From: Sphingobacteriia bacterium 24-36-13
GTDB taxonomy: Bacteria; Bacteroidota; Bacteroidia; Chitinophagales; Chitinophagaceae
Length of the DNA: 64,000 nt
Assembly (NCBI GenBank): GCA_002281875.1
Contig: NCHN01000005.1
Location: 1 to 64,000 of the forward strand
Direction: 5' to 3'
Of this stretch, positions 9,304-17,728 are shown piece by piece. Within the stretch, counting starts at the first letter, position 1. Every line of letters begins with the position of its first letter. The notes beneath the pieces are model-generated. The model saw only the letters and a program-made list of their open reading frames with translations, searched no databases and had not been told where the DNA came from. The position numbers and the translations under genes were made by a program.

Positions 9304-10554
9304 ATGACGGCTAAAAAATATGGCATATTCTCTCTTCCAGTAATTGTAGCCGCCTTAGGTTATTTTGTAGATATCTACGACTTATTACTTTTTACAATTG
9401 TTCGTGAGCCAAGTTTAGCAGGTATTGGCGTTCAATTATCCGATAGTGTTCAAGTGATTGCAGCCAGCACTAAAATTATCAATTGGCAAATGGTGGGGTT
9501 ATTAATTGGCGGGGTATTATGGGGTACCATTGGAGACAAAAAAGGAAGATTGAGTGTATTATTTGGATCAATAGCATTGTACTCTGTTGCCAATTTTGCT
9601 ACAGGATTTGTTCAAACAGTAGATCAATATGCTTGGGCCAGATTTATTGCTGGCATTGGATTAGCGGGCGAATTAGGTGCGGGTATAACATTGGTGAGTG
9701 AATTATTACCCAAAGAGAAAAGAGGTGTAGGAACATCATTGGTTGCTGGCATTGGTTTGTTTGGAGCAGTGTTTGCCTATTTTGTTTACAAGCTTACCAA
9801 TGATTGGAGGCTTTGTTATATGATTGGAGGAGGATTGGGTATTGGCTTATTGTTGTTGCGCATTTCTGTTACGGAGAGTGGCATGTTCCATAGTTTAAAA
9901 GAACAAGTGGGCATACAGAAAGGAAATTTCTTTATGTTCTTTAATAATAAAAAACGGTTTAAAAAATACTTGTTGGCTATTTTAATTGGATTACCAACTT
10001 GGTACGTGATTGGAATTTTAGTGAATCTCAGCAATCGTTTTGCAGGTGCATTATATGGCGAAAACAAGATAGAAAGTGGCAGAGCCATTATGTTTGCTTA
10101 TGTAGGTATTGCAATTGGAGATATTTTAATTGGATTAGTAAGTCAATATTTTAAGAGTAGGAAAAAAGCATTACTCTCTTTTTATTTACTCTGTATGGCA
10201 TGTTTGGTATTTTTCTACAGTAGCTACAATAACAGTGATGCTTCCATGTATTTAATTTGTGGCTTATTGGGCTTTAGTACTGGGTTCTGGGCTATTTTCA
10301 TAACGATGGGTGCAGAACAATTTGGAACCAATTTAAGAGCAACTGCTGCAACAACTATTCCTAATATGGTAAGGGGAGCATTGCCGCTGATTAACTTAAT
10401 GTTCCTTAATTTATTTCAGCAAACTTGGGGTTGGTCACTCATTCAAAGTGGAATCATCACTGGATTAATAATTATGTTTATTACTTTGGTTGCTTTCTAT
10501 TTTACCGAAGAAACTTTTCATAAAGATTTGGATTTTGTTGAGAAGCATAATTAA
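9304..10554 (+). CDS. MFS transporter
   Basis: A 416-residue major facilitator superfamily transporter with about 12 hydrophobic helices. Helix 1 has YFVDIYDLLLF, and motif A occurs between helices 2 and 3 as GTIGDKKGRLSVLFGS near residue 73. The helix-4 segment ARFIAGIGLAGELGAGITLVSELLPKEKRG resembles the metabolite:H+ symporter (sugar/acid transporter) branch. Transported substrate cannot be assigned. The gene is tightly linked to the upstream DedA gene (5 bp) and downstream glycosyltransferase (16 bp), which suggests one transcript but gives no clear functional link. Confidence 0.88.
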   Translation: MTAKKYGIFSLPVIVAALGYFVDIYDLLLFTIVREPSLAGIGVQLSDSVQVIAASTKIINWQMVGLLIGGVLWGTIGDKKGRLSVLFGSIALYSVANFATGFVQTVDQYAWARFIAGIGLAGELGAGITLVSELLPKEKRGVGTSLVAGIGLFGAVFAYFVYKLTNDWRLCYMIGGGLGIGLLLLRISVTESGMFHSLKEQVGIQKGNFFMFFNNKKRFKKYLLAILIGLPTWYVIGILVNLSNRFAGALYGENKIESGRAIMFAYVGIAIGDILIGLVSQYFKSRKKALLSFYLLCMACLVFFYSSYNNSDASMYLICGLLGFSTGFWAIFITMGAEQFGTNLRATAATTIPNMVRGALPLINLMFLNLFQQTWGWSLIQSGIITGLIIMFITLVAFYFTEETFHKDLDFVEKHN

Positions 10555-10570
10555 ATAAAATAGATCGACC

Positions 10571-11593
10571 ATGGAAGCTGCAACAAAAAAAATATTGGTC
10601 ATTCGTTTTTCTTCAATAGGCGATATTGTGTTAGCTTCTCCAGTGTTTAGGTGTTTAAAGCAACAACTGCCTGGCGTTGAAGTGCATTTTTTAACTAAGC
10701 ACTCTATGAAAGCAGTTACAGAAGCAAACCCATATATAGACCAGTTTCATTATTTTAATAATAACCTAAATGAGCTGATTCCAAAGCTAATGAGTCAACA
10801 GTTTGATTTCATTATAGATTTACATAAAAATTTTAGGTCTTGGTTGATTCAATTTCAATTAAAAGTTCCTGTATATGGATATCATAAGTTAAGCAGGCAG
10901 AAATGGTTACTAACGCGTTTTGGAATCAATCAAATGCCTGATAGACATATTACCCTAAGAAGCTTAGACGCCCTAGCTGCACTTGGTGTAGTGAATGATG
11001 AACAAGGTCTTGACTATTTTATTCCTGATGGTAAAGGCATTCAAACAAATGATTTACCTGCATCACATCAGTTTGGATATATTGCTATTGTAATAGGAGC
11101 TTCTTATGCAACCAAAAAATTACCTATCCCTAAGTTGCAGCAACTTTGTGCTCAAATTCAATACCCCATTATTTTAATCGGAGGTAAAGAAGACCAGCAA
11201 GAAGGACATGAAATTGCAAGTATTGATCCCATTCGAATTTATAATGCTTGCGGTAAATTTTCATTACATGAGTCTGCTGATTTAGTTAAACAGGCAAAAT
11301 TGGTAATATCTCATGATACAGGACTGCAATACATTGCTTGTGCCTTCAATAAAAAAGTATTGGCTATTTGGGGGGGCACTTCTCCAAAGTTAGCCGTTGA
11401 ACCTTATTACGGTTCAAAACAATTGGCATCGCATAAAAATGAAGTAGGGTATCACAATTTTATTGTTCCTGATTTATCCTGTCAACCTTGTAGTAATTAT
11501 GGCAAAAAAAAATGCCCCAAAGGGCATTTTAATTGTATGCAGTTACAAGATACCGCAAGCATTGCAGCAATGGCAATGCAGTGGATCCAATAA
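10571..11593 (+). CDS. Glycosyltransferase family 9 (ADP-heptose:LPS heptosyltransferase-like)
   Basis: A 340-residue cytoplasmic glycosyltransferase of family GT9, which adds heptose or related sugars to lipopolysaccharide core. It shows the N-terminal ILVIRFSSIGDIVLASP motif, the second-domain nucleotide-sugar motif SHDTGLQYIACAF near residue 255 and the C-terminal cysteine-bearing CQPCSNYGKKKCPKGHFNCM segment. Exact acceptor is unknown. The stop codon abuts the convergent mdh stop with zero spacing. The DNA encoding the conserved KKKCPKGHF motif also forms the mdh terminator hairpin. It is the last gene of the plus-strand run starting at the symporter. Confidence 0.9.
   Translation: MEAATKKILVIRFSSIGDIVLASPVFRCLKQQLPGVEVHFLTKHSMKAVTEANPYIDQFHYFNNNLNELIPKLMSQQFDFIIDLHKNFRSWLIQFQLKVPVYGYHKLSRQKWLLTRFGINQMPDRHITLRSLDALAALGVVNDEQGLDYFIPDGKGIQTNDLPASHQFGYIAIVIGASYATKKLPIPKLQQLCAQIQYPIILIGGKEDQQEGHEIASIDPIRIYNACGKFSLHESADLVKQAKLVISHDTGLQYIACAFNKKVLAIWGGTSPKLAVEPYYGSKQLASHKNEVGYHNFIVPDLSCQPCSNYGKKKCPKGHFNCMQLQDTASIAAMAMQWIQ
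11504..11530 (-). terminator. mdh terminator embedded in glycosyltransferase coding sequence
   Basis: Perfect 9-bp stem AAAATGCCC (11509-11517) / GGGCATTTT (11522-11530) with a 4-nt loop. On the minus strand it ends in a run of nine T (A residues 11504-11512). It is 64 bp beyond the mdh stop and entirely inside the GT9 gene. On the plus strand only four T follow the stem, so termination should favour the mdh direction. Confidence 0.7.
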
Positions 11594-12523
11594 TTATAAT
11601 GTTTTCAACACATCGTTCATGCTTCTTACTGCATCGGCGCTCTTATTAAATGCAGCTTGTTCTTCTTCATTTAATTTAAGGTCGATGATTTTTTCCCAAC
11701 CATTCTTTCCAATGGTTACGGGAACGCCTAAACAAATATCGTTTTGACCATATTCGCCTTCTAAGCTAACGCAACAGGTGAATAATTTTTTCTCATCGCG
11801 TACAATGCTTTCAACCAATGCGGCTCCGGCAGCACCTGGTGCATACCATGCAGATGTACCTATGAGTTTAGTTAGTGTTGCTCCACCCACCATGGTATCA
11901 TTTACAATTTGTTGTTGTTGTTCTACAGAAAGGAAATCAGTTACTGGAGCGCTATTCCATGTAGCGTAACGAATCAAAGGAATCATGGTAGTGTCTCCAT
12001 GACCGCCTACAACCAATGCATTTAAATCGGCAGGGCTGCAATTCAAATGTTGACTTAGTTGATATTTGAAGCGGCTGCTGTCTAATGTGCCACCCATTCC
12101 AATAATTCTATTTTTTGGTAAACCTGTTGCAGTTAACGCCAAGTAAGTCATTGTATCCATTGGATTACTAATTACAATGATAATAGCGTTTGGTGAATAC
12201 TTCAAAATGTTTTCGCAAACACCTTTTACAATACCTGCGTTGGTTCCAATTAATTCTTCGCGAGTCATACCTGGTTTACGAGGAAGACCAGAAGTAATCA
12301 CTACCACATCACTGCCTGCAGTTTTACTGTAATCGTTGGTGCTTCCGGTAATTTTTGTGTCAAAACCTAGTAATGCTGCTGTTTGCATCATGTCTTGGGC
12401 CTTGCCTTCTGCAAAACCTTCTTTGATGTCTAGTAATACCAGCTCAGTACATAATTCCTTACGGGCAATATTATCGGCACAAGTTGCTCCTACAGCACCA
12501 GCACCTACTACAGTAACTTTCAT
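11594..12523 (-). CDS. mdh: Malate dehydrogenase
   Basis: NAD-dependent malate dehydrogenase of the LDH-like type, interconverting malate and oxaloacetate in the TCA cycle. From the ATG at 12521-12523 it is 309 residues. It begins with the dinucleotide-binding MKVTVVGAGAVGATCA, then substrate-binding arginines in LPRKPGMTREEL, the ISNPMDTMTY block and the catalytic histidine in GGHGDTTMIP. The ATG three codons upstream (12532) is possible but leaves residues before the Rossmann strand. A -7 box (12560-12567) lies between it and the thioredoxin-like gene, so it probably has its own promoter in addition to any read-through. Termination is likely inside the convergent GT9 gene. Confidence 0.95.
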   Translation of the reverse strand: MKVTVVGAGAVGATCADNIARKELCTELVLLDIKEGFAEGKAQDMMQTAALLGFDTKITGSTNDYSKTAGSDVVVITSGLPRKPGMTREELIGTNAGIVKGVCENILKYSPNAIIIVISNPMDTMTYLALTATGLPKNRIIGMGGTLDSSRFKYQLSQHLNCSPADLNALVVGGHGDTTMIPLIRYATWNSAPVTDFLSVEQQQQIVNDTMVGGATLTKLIGTSAWYAPGAAGAALVESIVRDEKKLFTCCVSLEGEYGQNDICLGVPVTIGKNGWEKIIDLKLNEEEQAAFNKSADAVRSMNDVLKTL

Positions 12524-12559
12524 AATCGGCATTATTTAAAGTGGTTAATTTAAGTGGTG

Positions 12560-12567
12560 CAAAGGTA
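12560..12567 (-). promoter_or_regulatory. Putative -7 element of mdh
   Basis: Reads TACCTTTG on the minus strand, a perfect TAnnTTTG match, 36 bp before the mdh ATG and just after the upstream gene's stop. No TTG is visible at the expected -33 spacing. Confidence 0.42.
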
Positions 12568-12579
12568 CGTGCAGCAGTC

Positions 12580-13089
12580 CTATTTTTTGTGAATAAATTG
12601 TAATAATTCAGGCATTTCTACACCCGACTCCCAAGCTTTTACAAACTGCTTATTTTGATCGTATAATGCCACGAATGGAGTGAATTTGACCTGAAAAAAT
12701 GCCGGTATAGTATATTCTGGGTCTCTTCCAATGATGATATTAGGATATAAGTCAAATTGATATTTTCTACCAAACGCCTTAATATCATTGAATTCTCGAT
12801 AACTAACCCAAATAAATTGGACTTGTTTTAAACTGTCCATATTTCGAATCATTTGGTCTGCTTCGTATTGGCAATGACCACAATCTGGACTGAAGTAGAC
12901 AATGCATGTAAAGTCTGCTTTAGGTGCCATTCTATTGGTAAATAAGCTACTGTCTGTTAAAATTAATTTGAATTCGGGGAGGGCAGGGTTTTTCACATAC
13001 GCAGGTCTATTGTCAATTGGACTTTGCGCTTGAATTGCTAATGAACTCAATATTAAAACCAGGAAAGCAAAAAAACACTTTCGTTTCAT
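12580..13089 (-). CDS. Secreted thioredoxin-like (TlpA/redoxin-type) protein
   Basis: A 169-residue protein with a signal peptide (MKRKCFFAFLVLILSSLAIQAQ) followed by a thioredoxin-like fold. The strand FTCIVYFSPDCGHC places a CGHC redox pair at residues 70-73. Later, IPAFFQVKFTPFVALYD holds the cis-proline region (TPF). It probably acts as a periplasmic thiol-disulfide reductant or oxidoreductase; partner unknown. The gene lies 22 bp downstream of the MlaF-type ATPase gene on the same strand, so it is likely the last gene of the atpG-scpB-lysA-mlaF unit, with no clear functional connection to it. Confidence 0.85.
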   Translation of the reverse strand: MKRKCFFAFLVLILSSLAIQAQSPIDNRPAYVKNPALPEFKLILTDSSLFTNRMAPKADFTCIVYFSPDCGHCQYEADQMIRNMDSLKQVQFIWVSYREFNDIKAFGRKYQFDLYPNIIIGRDPEYTIPAFFQVKFTPFVALYDQNKQFVKAWESGVEMPELLQFIHKK

Positions 13090-13111
13090 AAATTATTATT
13101 AATTGCTTGTT

Positions 13112-13882
13112 TTATTTGCCCGCTTCTTGCATACGCATCTGCTTCGCATCTTGCAAAAATTCTGATGCAAAAATAAAATCGTTTAGTAATTGGTCTTTAC
13201 TAAATATAATGTCTTTATTAGAACCTTCCCATTGTTTCTTTCCATTGTATAAGTACAAAATATGGTCCCCAATTTCCATCACACTATTCATATCATGGGT
13301 TACCACAACTGTAGTCATTTTGTAATCGGTTGTAATTTCTTTAATCAGCTTGTCTATTACCATGGAGGTTTGTGGATCTAATCCTGAGTTGGGCTCATCG
13401 CAAAATAAGTACTTCGGATTTAATACAATGGATCTGGCTATTCCCACTCTTTTTTTCATACCACCACTAATTTCAGCGGGAAATCTTTTATGGGCATCTT
13501 TTAAATTAACTCTTTCTAATACTTCGTCTACTTTTTTTAATTTCTCTCCATGGGTTAATTTGGTAAACATGTCTAAGGGAAACTTTACATTTTCTTGAAC
13601 CGTCATTGAATCAAATAAAGCATTTCCTTGGAAAAGCATGCCTATTTTTTGTCTCAATAATTTTTTGGTTTTATCATCCATTGTAACCAAATCTTCTCCA
13701 TCAAATTCAATACTACCCTCATTTGGTTTAATTAAACCAACGATGCATTTAGTTAAAACCGTTTTACCACTTCCACTAGTGCCAATAATTAAGTTGCATT
13801 TACCGCTCTCCATTACCGCATCAATTCCCTGAATGATTATTCGGTCATCAAAGCTTTTACTGATATTTTTTAACGTAATCAT
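13112..13882 (-). CDS. mlaF: ABC transporter ATP-binding protein, MlaF-type
   Basis: A 256-residue ABC ATPase of the MlaF/Ttg2A branch that powers phospholipid or hydrophobic-compound movement with an MlaE permease and an MCE-domain MlaD. Walker A GTSGSGKT is at 34-41, the signature ISGGM at 138-142 with the KKRVGIARS extension typical of MlaF, and Walker B YLFCDEPNSGLDP near 159-170. The only MlaE-type permease in the window is 13 kb away on the other strand, and no MCE protein is present, so the transporter components are dispersed. It is flanked by lysA (25 bp) and the thioredoxin-like gene (22 bp). Confidence 0.88.
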   Translation of the reverse strand: MITLKNISKSFDDRIIIQGIDAVMESGKCNLIIGTSGSGKTVLTKCIVGLIKPNEGSIEFDGEDLVTMDDKTKKLLRQKIGMLFQGNALFDSMTVQENVKFPLDMFTKLTHGEKLKKVDEVLERVNLKDAHKRFPAEISGGMKKRVGIARSIVLNPKYLFCDEPNSGLDPQTSMVIDKLIKEITTDYKMTTVVVTHDMNSVMEIGDHILYLYNGKKQWEGSNKDIIFSKDQLLNDFIFASEFLQDAKQMRMQEAGK

Positions 13883-13907
13883 GGTAATGTAAACTACTGA
13901 ATTGTTC

Positions 13908-15122
13908 TTAATTGAGCTCGATCTGATTTTTTAACAAGTCTTCCATGGTATCTCTTTTTCTGATAAGATGCATTTCACCTTCTTTATACAATAACTGTGC
14001 TGGTAAAAATCTTGAATTGTAATTGCTTCCCATTTCAAAACCATATGCTCCCGCATTGTCTATTACCAATAAATCGTTTTCCCTGATTTCATTAATTGGC
14101 CTGTCCCAAGCAAAATTATCTGTCTCGCAAATATTCCCTGTTACTGCATAATTTTTTATTTGGCCACTGGGGTTACTGATATTTCTGATGGGATGATAAG
14201 CTTCGTAAAACATTGGGCGTATAAGGTGATTAAAGCCACTATTAATGCCGGCAAATAACACGGTTGGTGTTTCCTTTATCACATTCACGCTTGTGATTAA
14301 ATAGCCACACTCACTCACTAAATATTTACCTGGCTCAAACCAAACCTGAAATTTTTTACCATAAGTTATTTCAAACTTATTCAAAACTTCGCCTACTTTT
14401 TTGGCTAATAGCGGTATATCTGTTCCTTTTTCATTGGACTGATAAGGCACTTTAAATCCACCTCCCATATCTAACACTTGTAGGTCTTGGAAATGCGGAA
14501 CTAAGTCAAAGAATATATCTGCAACTTGAATAAATACATCTACATCTTTTATTTCACTACCCGTATGAACATGCAAGCAGTTAATACGTAATTGATATTG
14601 ATTTTTTAGTGAAAGAATTTCCTCTAACTGTTCTAATGGTATGCCGAATTTGCTTCCACTATGGCCTGTTGAAATTTTTAAATTTCCACCTGCCATAATA
14701 TTGGGTCTTAGTCTGATGCCAACAGGGTACCTGCTTCCATATGCTTTACCAAACTTTTCTAAGTTGCTTAAGCTGTCTATATTCACTGAAACACCTGATT
14801 CAACTGCAGCCACAATTTCTTCAAAAGCAATACCATTACTAGTGTACAAAATTTGTTCTGGATTAAATCCGGCTTTTAGTGCCAAATAAACTTCATTAAT
14901 TGAGCTGCAATCAATATTGCATCCAATCATATGAATATGTTTTAATACCGAGATATTTGTAAGTGCTTTACATGCATAAAAAAAACGGGTATAAACCCCT
15001 TCAAATGCTTGTTGTAATTGTTGGTATTGAGCAGTTATTTTTTCTGCATGATACACATACAATGGAGTGTCATATTGTGTTGCAGCTGCTTGAAGTTGTT
15101 CGTTGGAAATTGTTAAAGACAT
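13908..15122 (-). CDS. lysA: Diaminopimelate decarboxylase
   Basis: PLP enzyme of the alanine-racemase-fold decarboxylases that makes L-lysine from meso-diaminopimelate, the last step of lysine synthesis. The PLP lysine lies in FYACKALTN (K52 with the chosen start). HVHTGSEI, the glycine-rich DMGGGF loop, GNICETDNF (active-site cysteine from the partner subunit) and the YNSRFLP end motif are all present. The frame is open to 15140, but the ATG at 15120-15122 gives the best N-terminus and avoids extending to the scpB stop. It follows scpB by 18 bp. The 404-residue length is normal for the family. Confidence 0.92.
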   Translation of the reverse strand: MSLTISNEQLQAAATQYDTPLYVYHAEKITAQYQQLQQAFEGVYTRFFYACKALTNISVLKHIHMIGCNIDCSSINEVYLALKAGFNPEQILYTSNGIAFEEIVAAVESGVSVNIDSLSNLEKFGKAYGSRYPVGIRLRPNIMAGGNLKISTGHSGSKFGIPLEQLEEILSLKNQYQLRINCLHVHTGSEIKDVDVFIQVADIFFDLVPHFQDLQVLDMGGGFKVPYQSNEKGTDIPLLAKKVGEVLNKFEITYGKKFQVWFEPGKYLVSECGYLITSVNVIKETPTVLFAGINSGFNHLIRPMFYEAYHPIRNISNPSGQIKNYAVTGNICETDNFAWDRPINEIRENDLLVIDNAGAYGFEMGSNYNSRFLPAQLLYKEGEMHLIRKRDTMEDLLKNQIELN

Positions 15123-15140
15123 GGTGTAAAGATAATCCAA

Positions 15141-15944
15141 CTATTGCGGATTATTCTCGTCTTCAACATCGTTTGATAAATTATCCGTATCATCATCTGA
15201 AGCTTCTTCAGAAGTTGATTCTATATCGGATGATTCATTCAATTCTGCAATGATGAGTTCACCTTCTTCATTTACCGTTAAGTCGGAAACATCACCTTCA
15301 ATTATTTCTTCATCAGTAGGTAATGCCGCCATTGCATCAGCAATCTGATTATCGGTAAAGTCTTCAGGTCTTATTATAGTACCTTCTACAATTTGCTCGG
15401 CCAATACCTCTTTAATTTTGGGTAAATCAGCAGCACTGTTGATGCCAAAATAATCCATGAAAGTTTTTGAAGTAGCATATACCAATGGCTTTCCTGGCAA
15501 CTGCTCGTTTCGTCCGCTAATTAAGATCAATTCTTTCTCTAATAATTTCTGTATAGAGTAGTCGCTATTTACACCTCTGATAGCTTCAATTTCTCCTTTT
15601 GTAATGGGTTGCTTATAACCAATGATTGCTAGCGTTTCTAAAGCTGCATTCGATAGTCGCTTTAAAAACTTGTCTCCATTTAATTGTGCAATCGTTTTAT
15701 GATAGTCTTTCTTTGTAAGGAATTGCCATCCACCACCACTTTCTCTCACTTCAAAAGGATAAAATTCTGCTGCGTATTTTTCTCTAATCCCTTCTACTGC
15801 CGTTTCCACCTGGTCCAACGAAATTCTTTCTTCTAAAAATCCGAAACTGTTATTAATGAGCTCTACAATATCCAATGAAGTCAGCGGTTTTTCACTGGCA
15901 AAAATGAGCACTTCAATATGTGGTATGATTTCGCTTAATTCCAT
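15141..15944 (-). CDS. scpB: Segregation and condensation protein B (ScpB)
   Basis: Winged-helix kleisin-interacting subunit of the SMC-ScpA-ScpB condensin complex, which compacts and segregates the chromosome. Residues 1-180 show typical ScpB sequence: IEVLIFASEKPLT at the start, the GGGWQFLTK wing, the LSNAALETLAIIGYKQPITKGEIEAIRGV second winged helix and the LPGKPLVYATSKTFMDYFGI segment. The last 80 residues are acidic and low-complexity, a common and probably disordered tail in Bacteroidota. It lies 14 bp downstream of atpG and 18 bp upstream of lysA. scpA and smc are not in this window. Confidence 0.93.
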   Translation of the reverse strand: MELSEIIPHIEVLIFASEKPLTSLDIVELINNSFGFLEERISLDQVETAVEGIREKYAAEFYPFEVRESGGGWQFLTKKDYHKTIAQLNGDKFLKRLSNAALETLAIIGYKQPITKGEIEAIRGVNSDYSIQKLLEKELILISGRNEQLPGKPLVYATSKTFMDYFGINSAADLPKIKEVLAEQIVEGTIIRPEDFTDNQIADAMAALPTDEEIIEGDVSDLTVNEEGELIIAELNESSDIESTSEEASDDDTDNLSNDVEDENNPQ

Positions 15945-15958
15945 GGTTGTATTGGCTA

Positions 15959-16840
15959 TTATCCTTGTAATGCAGCGGCTCCGCTCACAATCTCTGTTAA
16001 CTCAGTTGTAATAGCAGCTTGACGTGCACGGTTATAACTGATTTTTAATGATTTCAGTAATTCGTTTGCGTTTTCGCTTGCTTTATCCATAGCAGTCATA
16101 CGTGCACCATGTTCACTTGCGTTACCGTCTAATACTGCTTTGAATAATTGGGTATTCAAGATTTTCGGCATTAATTCTGCAATTAATACTTCCTTGGCTG
16201 GTTCAAAAATAAAATCTGCTTTCTTGCTACCTGCTTTAGGGGCAACTTTTGGAATAGGTAAAAATTGCTCTGCTACAAATGCTTGAGTTGCCGCATTTTT
16301 AAATTCACTATAAATGATTTCAACTGCATCAAATTCTTTTTGTTCAAAAGCTTTCATAGCAGCTTGAGCAGCTTCTTGTACCGCTTCAAAATTCAAATTC
16401 AAATAAATGTCTTTGAAACGCTCTTTGGTATTATATCCTGCTTTATTTAAGCTTTCCCAACCTTTCTTCCCAATATTCCAAACTGTAACGTTTCCTTTAT
16501 TAAATTGACTGCTGTATTTTTCTGCAACAGTACTCTTTGCTAATTTAACAATATTCGCATTGTATCCTCCACATAAACCTCTGTCCGATGTAATTACAAT
16601 CAACAATACTTTTTCAATTGTTCTTTCTTCTGCCAATGCCAAAGTAGTACCACCCTCGATACTGCTCACAATATTGCTGAGCATTTCCTGCAATTTTTGG
16701 GCGTAAGGGCGCATTTGGGTAATTGCATCCTGTGCACGGCGTAATTTAGCCGCACTCACCATTTTCATTGCCTTGGTAATTTGCTGAGTACTTTGAACAC
16801 TTTTGATTCGGTTCCTAACCTCTTTTAATTGACCTGCCAT
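15959..16840 (-). CDS. atpG: F1 ATP synthase gamma subunit
   Basis: Central-stalk gamma subunit of the F-type ATP synthase, 293 residues. Both ends are diagnostic: the N-terminal helix with RNRIKSVQSTQQITKAMKMVSAAKLRRAQ and the C-terminal helix SYNRARQAAITTELTEIVSGAAAL, which together form the rotating coiled coil. The ITSDRGLCGGYN segment near residue 90 is also conserved. It is unusual here in not being preceded by atpA: the gene upstream is an unknown membrane protein, and atpG instead leads scpB, lysA and mlaF. A well-formed promoter lies directly upstream. Confidence 0.96.
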   Translation of the reverse strand: MAGQLKEVRNRIKSVQSTQQITKAMKMVSAAKLRRAQDAITQMRPYAQKLQEMLSNIVSSIEGGTTLALAEERTIEKVLLIVITSDRGLCGGYNANIVKLAKSTVAEKYSSQFNKGNVTVWNIGKKGWESLNKAGYNTKERFKDIYLNLNFEAVQEAAQAAMKAFEQKEFDAVEIIYSEFKNAATQAFVAEQFLPIPKVAPKAGSKKADFIFEPAKEVLIAELMPKILNTQLFKAVLDGNASEHGARMTAMDKASENANELLKSLKISYNRARQAAITTELTEIVSGAAALQG

Positions 16841-16873
16841 TTGTAAGGTTTAAATTTTAAATCTAACGGGTTG

Positions 16874-16904
16874 CAAAAGTAGCTGAAAAGGCTATAAATT
16901 CCAA
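16874..16904 (-). promoter_or_regulatory. Putative atpG promoter
   Basis: On the minus strand: TTGG (TTG complementary to 16902-16904), 20-bp spacer, then TACTTTTG (complement of 16874-16881), 33 bp before the atpG start. This is a full match to the Bacteroidota -33/-7 arrangement with the same 20-bp spacing seen for tRNA-Glu and rpsF. Confidence 0.6.
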
Positions 16905-16921
16905 TAAGTTTAATGGATTAT

Positions 16922-17608
16922 TTAAAGGGGCAAACGCAATCCAATGCCATTTCCGCTTGCATGAATTTGAAGTTTAGACAATTGCCCCTCTAATATTTTG
17001 CCATTCCTTCGGTGGTTTCCGTATTGAACTAAGTCAAATACGAGTAAAAATGCCCCCTGAAGTAACAAGCTATTGCCATAACCGGTGGTTTTGAGGTTAT
17101 TAAGCCTATCCCCATTTTCCTTTAATAAAAAGCCTGTTGCTATATAGGCCAAATCTAAGCCGCTATTGAGTAGGAGTATTTTTTCTAGTTTTTGCTGTGC
17201 TAATTGGTTTTGGGGATAGGTATATTTTCGGGTTAGTTCTTTCCTTAGCTGAATGAGCCCCCAACTGGCAATTCCTAAGTTTGCAATATTCCAATAGGCA
17301 TTCATTTTAAAGAAATGTACTCCTGAACCAGTAGCATTGGTGGCAGAAATACTGCCTTGTATTATATTGACTCCTGCCCAAGCTGCCAGAATGGTCATAT
17401 TAGATTTGTTTTTATTGTATCTGTCTGCAGCAATAGAATCATTAATCAATATGAGGCTGTCTAATTGGCTAAGAGGAAGACTGTCTTGAATAAGTGGTTG
17501 AGTCTGGTATGGCTTTGTTTCATTCAATTCTTGGCTTTGTGCAGCCGCTGTATTGAATGCCATTAATATGCTTAAAAAAACCGTTGATAGAATAGTTAAT
17601 TGCTTCAT
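16922..17608 (-). CDS. Uncharacterised Bacteroidota membrane protein
   Basis: I do not recognise a named family for this 228-residue protein. It begins with a signal-peptide-like segment (MKQLTILSTVFLSILMAFNTAAAQ), then about 45 hydrophilic residues. Next come several hydrophobic stretches: MTILAAWAGVNIIQGSI, AYWNIANLGIASWGLIQL, ILLLNSGLDLAYIATGFLL and LLLQGAFLLVFDLVQYG. This pattern suggests four transmembrane helices in the C-terminal part, ending with a short tail. The start codon overlaps the -33 box of the divergent secA promoter. Its stop is 81 bp from the atpG start, with the atpG promoter between, so the two may be separately controlled. Confidence 0.65.
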   Translation of the reverse strand: MKQLTILSTVFLSILMAFNTAAAQSQELNETKPYQTQPLIQDSLPLSQLDSLILINDSIAADRYNKNKSNMTILAAWAGVNIIQGSISATNATGSGVHFFKMNAYWNIANLGIASWGLIQLRKELTRKYTYPQNQLAQQKLEKILLLNSGLDLAYIATGFLLKENGDRLNNLKTTGYGNSLLLQGAFLLVFDLVQYGNHRRNGKILEGQLSKLQIHASGNGIGLRLPL

Positions 17609-17637
17609 TTGCTTCTAAAATCAAAACCTTACCTTTG
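17608..17637 (+). promoter_or_regulatory. Putative secA promoter
   Basis: TTTG at 17608-17611, 18-bp spacer and a perfect TACCTTTG at 17630-17637. The predicted 5' leader to the secA ATG is about 85 nt. The -33 box touches the start codon of the divergent gene. Confidence 0.58.
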
Positions 17638-17728
17638 GCGGCTCTCATTCAGGGTGCCAAATTGACTAAAATAAAATTGTTGCACGCTGTTTGACTGTTA
17701 AATTTTTTCATATCAGAGTATTAAAAAT

